A DNA stretch of 64,000 bases. Origin: DASUFP01 sp036274495 (GTDB lineage Bacteria > Bacteroidota > Bacteroidia > AKYH767-A > OLB10). Position numbers and translations under genes: made by a program. Under the pieces are notes generated by a model that worked only from the letters and a program-made list of their open reading frames with translations, made no database searches and was not told the origin of the DNA. Of the stretch, positions 61,705 to 64,000 are shown piece after piece. Numbering within the stretch: the first letter of the stretch is position 1; each line of letters starts with the position of its first letter. The DNA lies in the NCBI GenBank assembly GCA_036274495.1, contig DASUFP010000106.1:34776-98775 (forward strand). The letters are read 5' to 3'.

Positions 61705-62424
61705 ATGATAGTTGATATTTTCATCCCCTGTTACATCGATCAGGTTTATCCGGCCACAGCCATTAATATGGTAAACGTGCTGGAACGAATCGGATGCGGT
61801 GTTAACTACAATGCCGGCCAAACGTGCTGTGGTCTGCCTGCTTTTCACAATGGATTCAGAGAGCATTGCAAAGAAGTGGGCGAAAAACTGATCAAAGAAT
61901 TCCAGAATGAAAGATATATTGTTTCGCCCGGCGGTTCCTGTGTGAGTATGGTTAAAAATTATTACCCCGATATGTTCCACAATTCTGTCCTGCACAATGA
62001 ATTTAAGAGCGTTCAGAAATACATGTACGAATTTTCGGAATTTCTGGTGAAGGTGATGCATGTGTCCGACACAGGATCCCGCTTCAGCGGTACAGGAGTG
62101 TTTATGGATAATTGTACAGCCTTGCGCGAATGCGGAATCCACGAGAGCCCAAGGTTATTGCTTAGTAAGGTAAAAGGTTTGAAAATGGTTGAAATGGCCG
62201 ATGGAGGGATGTGTTGCGGCTTTGGGAATACATTTGCCGGTAATTTTGAGGAAATTGCTGTGAAACTTGCGGAACAAAAAGTTCAGCATGCCCGCAATGC
62301 CGGTGCCGATGTAATTATTTCAACTGATATGGGGTGTTTAATGCACCTGGATGGCTATATCCGAAAACAGCAGATCCCTATGAGAGTGATGCACATTGCC
62401 GATATACTCGCTTCAGCATCGTAG
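61705..62424 (+). CDS. LutA/YkgE-like Fe-S protein
   Basis: A 239-residue protein with two Cys-rich CCG domains: IPCYID with TCCGLPAFHNG in the first half, and NCTALRECG with MCCGFGNTFA in the second. This is the LutA/GlpC-type module that binds iron-sulfur clusters and takes electrons in L-lactate or related oxidation. The usual LutB and LutC partners are not adjacent here; the only neighbour is the transporter 12 nt upstream, which suggests substrate uptake coupled to oxidation, by inference. Confidence 0.88.
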   Translation: MIVDIFIPCYIDQVYPATAINMVNVLERIGCGVNYNAGQTCCGLPAFHNGFREHCKEVGEKLIKEFQNERYIVSPGGSCVSMVKNYYPDMFHNSVLHNEFKSVQKYMYEFSEFLVKVMHVSDTGSRFSGTGVFMDNCTALRECGIHESPRLLLSKVKGLKMVEMADGGMCCGFGNTFAGNFEEIAVKLAEQKVQHARNAGADVIISTDMGCLMHLDGYIRKQQIPMRVMHIADILASAS

Positions 62425-62442
62425 CATTTTGCCATTCAAAAC

Positions 62443-63312
62443 TCAGATAATCCTGTAGTTTTTCCATTCACCGATACGCCATCCTGTTATACGTTCTATC
62501 AGGTGCAGGAACCTTGATTGGAGCGACAACTTTTTTTGTGACGGATCAAATGTGAATTGCCAGTTTTTGCGGGCAATACGATCCGCCATGACTGCAGGAT
62601 GGGTGCCTTTAAAACGGGCCAGTGAATCAATACCTGAATAATCGAAGGTTTCTGCTTTTGGTACATTTTCTTCCACCCATTCATCGGTATGCCATAATTT
62701 TTGAAAACTCTGTTGCTTGGCCTGCATCGACTCAGGCGGCTTTACCCAGCCGTAATGATAAATGTAAGCATCAACAGCTTTTACATTGGGTTTGCGGCCG
62801 TCAATTTTAAAACCCTGAGCATCTTTGTAAGAATGAAACCGGGGTGTATTGCGGATAATTCGCACTTCATTTCGATACCATCTTCTTGAATCACCAATAA
62901 AATCATAGGAACCATAGAAGTGGAGGTATTTGAATAACAGCCCTTCCACTTCAGGGTGATCTTTATATTTATGCATGGCTTCCAGCACGGCAGGAATACC
63001 GTTTTCATGAAACAGTTCATCCCCCTGAATATAAAAGGCCCAGTCCGCTGAAGGATCTATTTTGGCAAATGCTTTGTCGGTTTCAACAGCAAGCACTTGT
63101 CCGCCCTCTCGTAACGAGTCGTCCCAAACACTGTCAAATATTTTTATTTTATCACTGCTTATCGACTCCAGCAGACCACGGGTGTCATCATCACTGTTGC
63201 CCAACATTACTACCACCTCATCACACACCGGAAGTATTGAAAGTATCGCCTCCTTTATGGGATAGTCGTACCTTACAGCATTTCTGATAAATGTAAAACC
63301 TGAGACTTTCAA
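62443..63312 (-). CDS. GT2-family glycosyltransferase, TTG start
   Basis: A 289-residue GT-A glycosyltransferase. The N-terminus FTFIRNAVRYDYP and GNSDDDTRGLL (nucleotide-sugar binding), then FYIQGDELFHE (the acidic metal-binding site position) and a WYRNEVRIIRNTPRF segment fit family 2. The start is TTG at 63312: TAA at 63322-63324 closes the frame and there is no Met before about residue 36. It ends 18 nt from the convergent LutA-like gene. Probably acts on surface glycan; substrate unknown. Confidence 0.82.
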   Translation of the reverse strand: MKVSGFTFIRNAVRYDYPIKEAILSILPVCDEVVVMLGNSDDDTRGLLESISSDKIKIFDSVWDDSLREGGQVLAVETDKAFAKIDPSADWAFYIQGDELFHENGIPAVLEAMHKYKDHPEVEGLLFKYLHFYGSYDFIGDSRRWYRNEVRIIRNTPRFHSYKDAQGFKIDGRKPNVKAVDAYIYHYGWVKPPESMQAKQQSFQKLWHTDEWVEENVPKAETFDYSGIDSLARFKGTHPAVMADRIARKNWQFTFDPSQKKLSLQSRFLHLIERITGWRIGEWKNYRII

Positions 63313-63399
63313 TGTGGCGGGTTAATAGAAAAAGAAAAAACTTTCGGAGTATAAATAGTGTTTTGGGAAATCAAAATAGTTTTATGATTTGTATTCTCC

Positions 63400-64000
63400 T
63401 CACATCTTAAATTTCATGGCATTTCCAACATAATTTGCAGGAGTGATAGCCGAAAGCTCATCTCTCACTTTTTCGGTAACAGCAAGTTTTGCAATAAATG
63501 CGCTGATGGTTTCCCTGGATATTTTTTCTCCGGTGCGGGTTAACTCTTTCAATGCCTCATACGGATGCGGATACCCTTCGCGACGTAAAATAGTTTGAAT
63601 GGCTTCTGCTACAACGGCCCAGTTCTGTTCAAGGTCGTTGGCAATAGCACCGGTATTTACCTCTATTTTGCCTAATCCCTTGTGCAGTGATTTGAGAGCA
63701 ATAAGCGTATGGGCAAAGGGCACTCCTACATTTCGTAATACAGTGGAGTCAGTGAGGTCGCGCTGTAATCTTGATAGTGGCAACTTCGCTGCCAGATGTT
63801 CAAATAACGCATTGGCATATCCCAGATTCCCTTCGGCATTTTCAAAATCAATAGGGTTTACCTTATGTGGCATTGCCGATGATCCAACTTCACCTTTTTT
63901 AACCTGCTGAGTAAAATAATTCATTGAAATGTATGTCCAGATATCCCGGCTAAGATCAATAATAATATTATTGATTCTTTTTAATGCATCAAAAATGGCT
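63400..64000 (-). CDS. purB: Adenylosuccinate lyase, 5' end outside window
   Basis: The frame runs from the window edge to a stop at 63400 and covers about 200 C-terminal residues. The catalytic loop GSSAMPHKVNPIDFENAEGNLG is plain and matches the enteric PurB type rather than the Bacillus type, split here for length: GSSAMPHKVNP then IDFENAEGN. It cleaves adenylosuccinate and SAICAR in purine synthesis. The start lies to the right of the window. Confidence 0.95.
   Translation of the reverse strand, partial: AIFDALKRINNIIIDLSRDIWTYISMNYFTQQVKKGEVGSSAMPHKVNPIDFENAEGNLGYANALFEHLAAKLPLSRLQRDLTDSTVLRNVGVPFAHTLIALKSLHKGLGKIEVNTGAIANDLEQNWAVVAEAIQTILRREGYPHPYEALKELTRTGEKISRETISAFIAKLAVTEKVRDELSAITPANYVGNAMKFKM

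Noticed and set aside
1..64000. tRNA genes, CRISPR arrays, IS elements, attachment sites
   Set aside because: I looked in all intergenic gaps for TTCRA-type T-loops, regularly spaced repeats, transposase motifs and terminal repeats and found none convincing.

Overview
The window is typical Bacteroidota chromosome, probably from an environmental gliding-type lineage such as Chitinophagales, Sphingobacteriales or Cytophagales. The support is type IX secretion (T9SS) genes (gldJ, a porP/sprF homologue, porU, porV), a secreted protein with SprB-type repeats and a type A C-terminal sorting domain, lipoproteins with loose Bacteroidota lipoboxes, a PdhA/PdhC pair without E1-beta, and repeated exact matches to the Bacteroidota -7 promoter box TAnnTTTG. 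Shine-Dalgarno sequences are mostly weak. I see no tRNA, rRNA, CRISPR array, prophage or insertion sequence; this is core genome with a few lineage-specific loci.

Layout. 1-3.2 kb: the end of a porin-like gene, a single-heme lipoprotein and a MuiA-like DUF4139 protein. 3.4-8.0 kb (minus): a surface-glycan operon (GT4 glycosyltransferase, asparagine synthase, GT39-like membrane glycosyltransferase). 8.4-12.25 kb (minus): a tightly overlapping six-gene operon (YHS protein, DoxX, DinB, NRDE/TANGO2-like, ATP-grasp, LysE) whose joint role is not known to me. 12.4-14.2 kb: a Kelch/SprB-repeat T9SS cargo. 14.2-17.4 kb (minus): exbB-exbD-tonB-folC with 4-nt overlaps. 17.6-23.1 kb (minus): amino-acid dehydrogenase, MscS channel and NhaD-like antiporter, preceded by a GNAT acetyltransferase and anmK. 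23.2-27.5 kb: acyl-CoA dehydrogenase, then a Wza/Wzc polysaccharide export pair.

27.5-39.8 kb is the most informative block: murF, gldJ and porP/sprF leftward, and porU, porV and ispF rightward from a shared divergent promoter region, followed by pdhA and pdhC. PorV carries cargo to PorU, which removes the sorting domain and attaches the cargo to the surface; GldJ supports the secretion motor. The Kelch/SprB protein at 12.4 kb is a plausible client.

40-48.5 kb: an RND efflux adaptor and permease, adenine deaminase, a cold-shock protein with a clear terminator, and recG. 48.6-55.1 kb: a propeller-type sensor kinase with its LuxR-type regulator, then four uncharacterised envelope genes, two of them paralogues of each other; this is the best candidate for an undescribed system. 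55.2-64 kb: pheT, a previously easy-to-miss 58-residue basic protein on the minus strand, aconitase with a terminator, a UMF1-type MFS transporter, a LutA-like Fe-S protein, a GT2 glycosyltransferase and the end of purB.

Two window-wide patterns stand out. Exact TAnnTTTG boxes recur about 17-35 nt upstream of translation starts, implying very short leaders for many genes. Several genes start with TTG or GTG (RND permease, recG, GT2, UMF1 transporter, NRDE protein), forced by upstream in-frame stops or by family N-termini.
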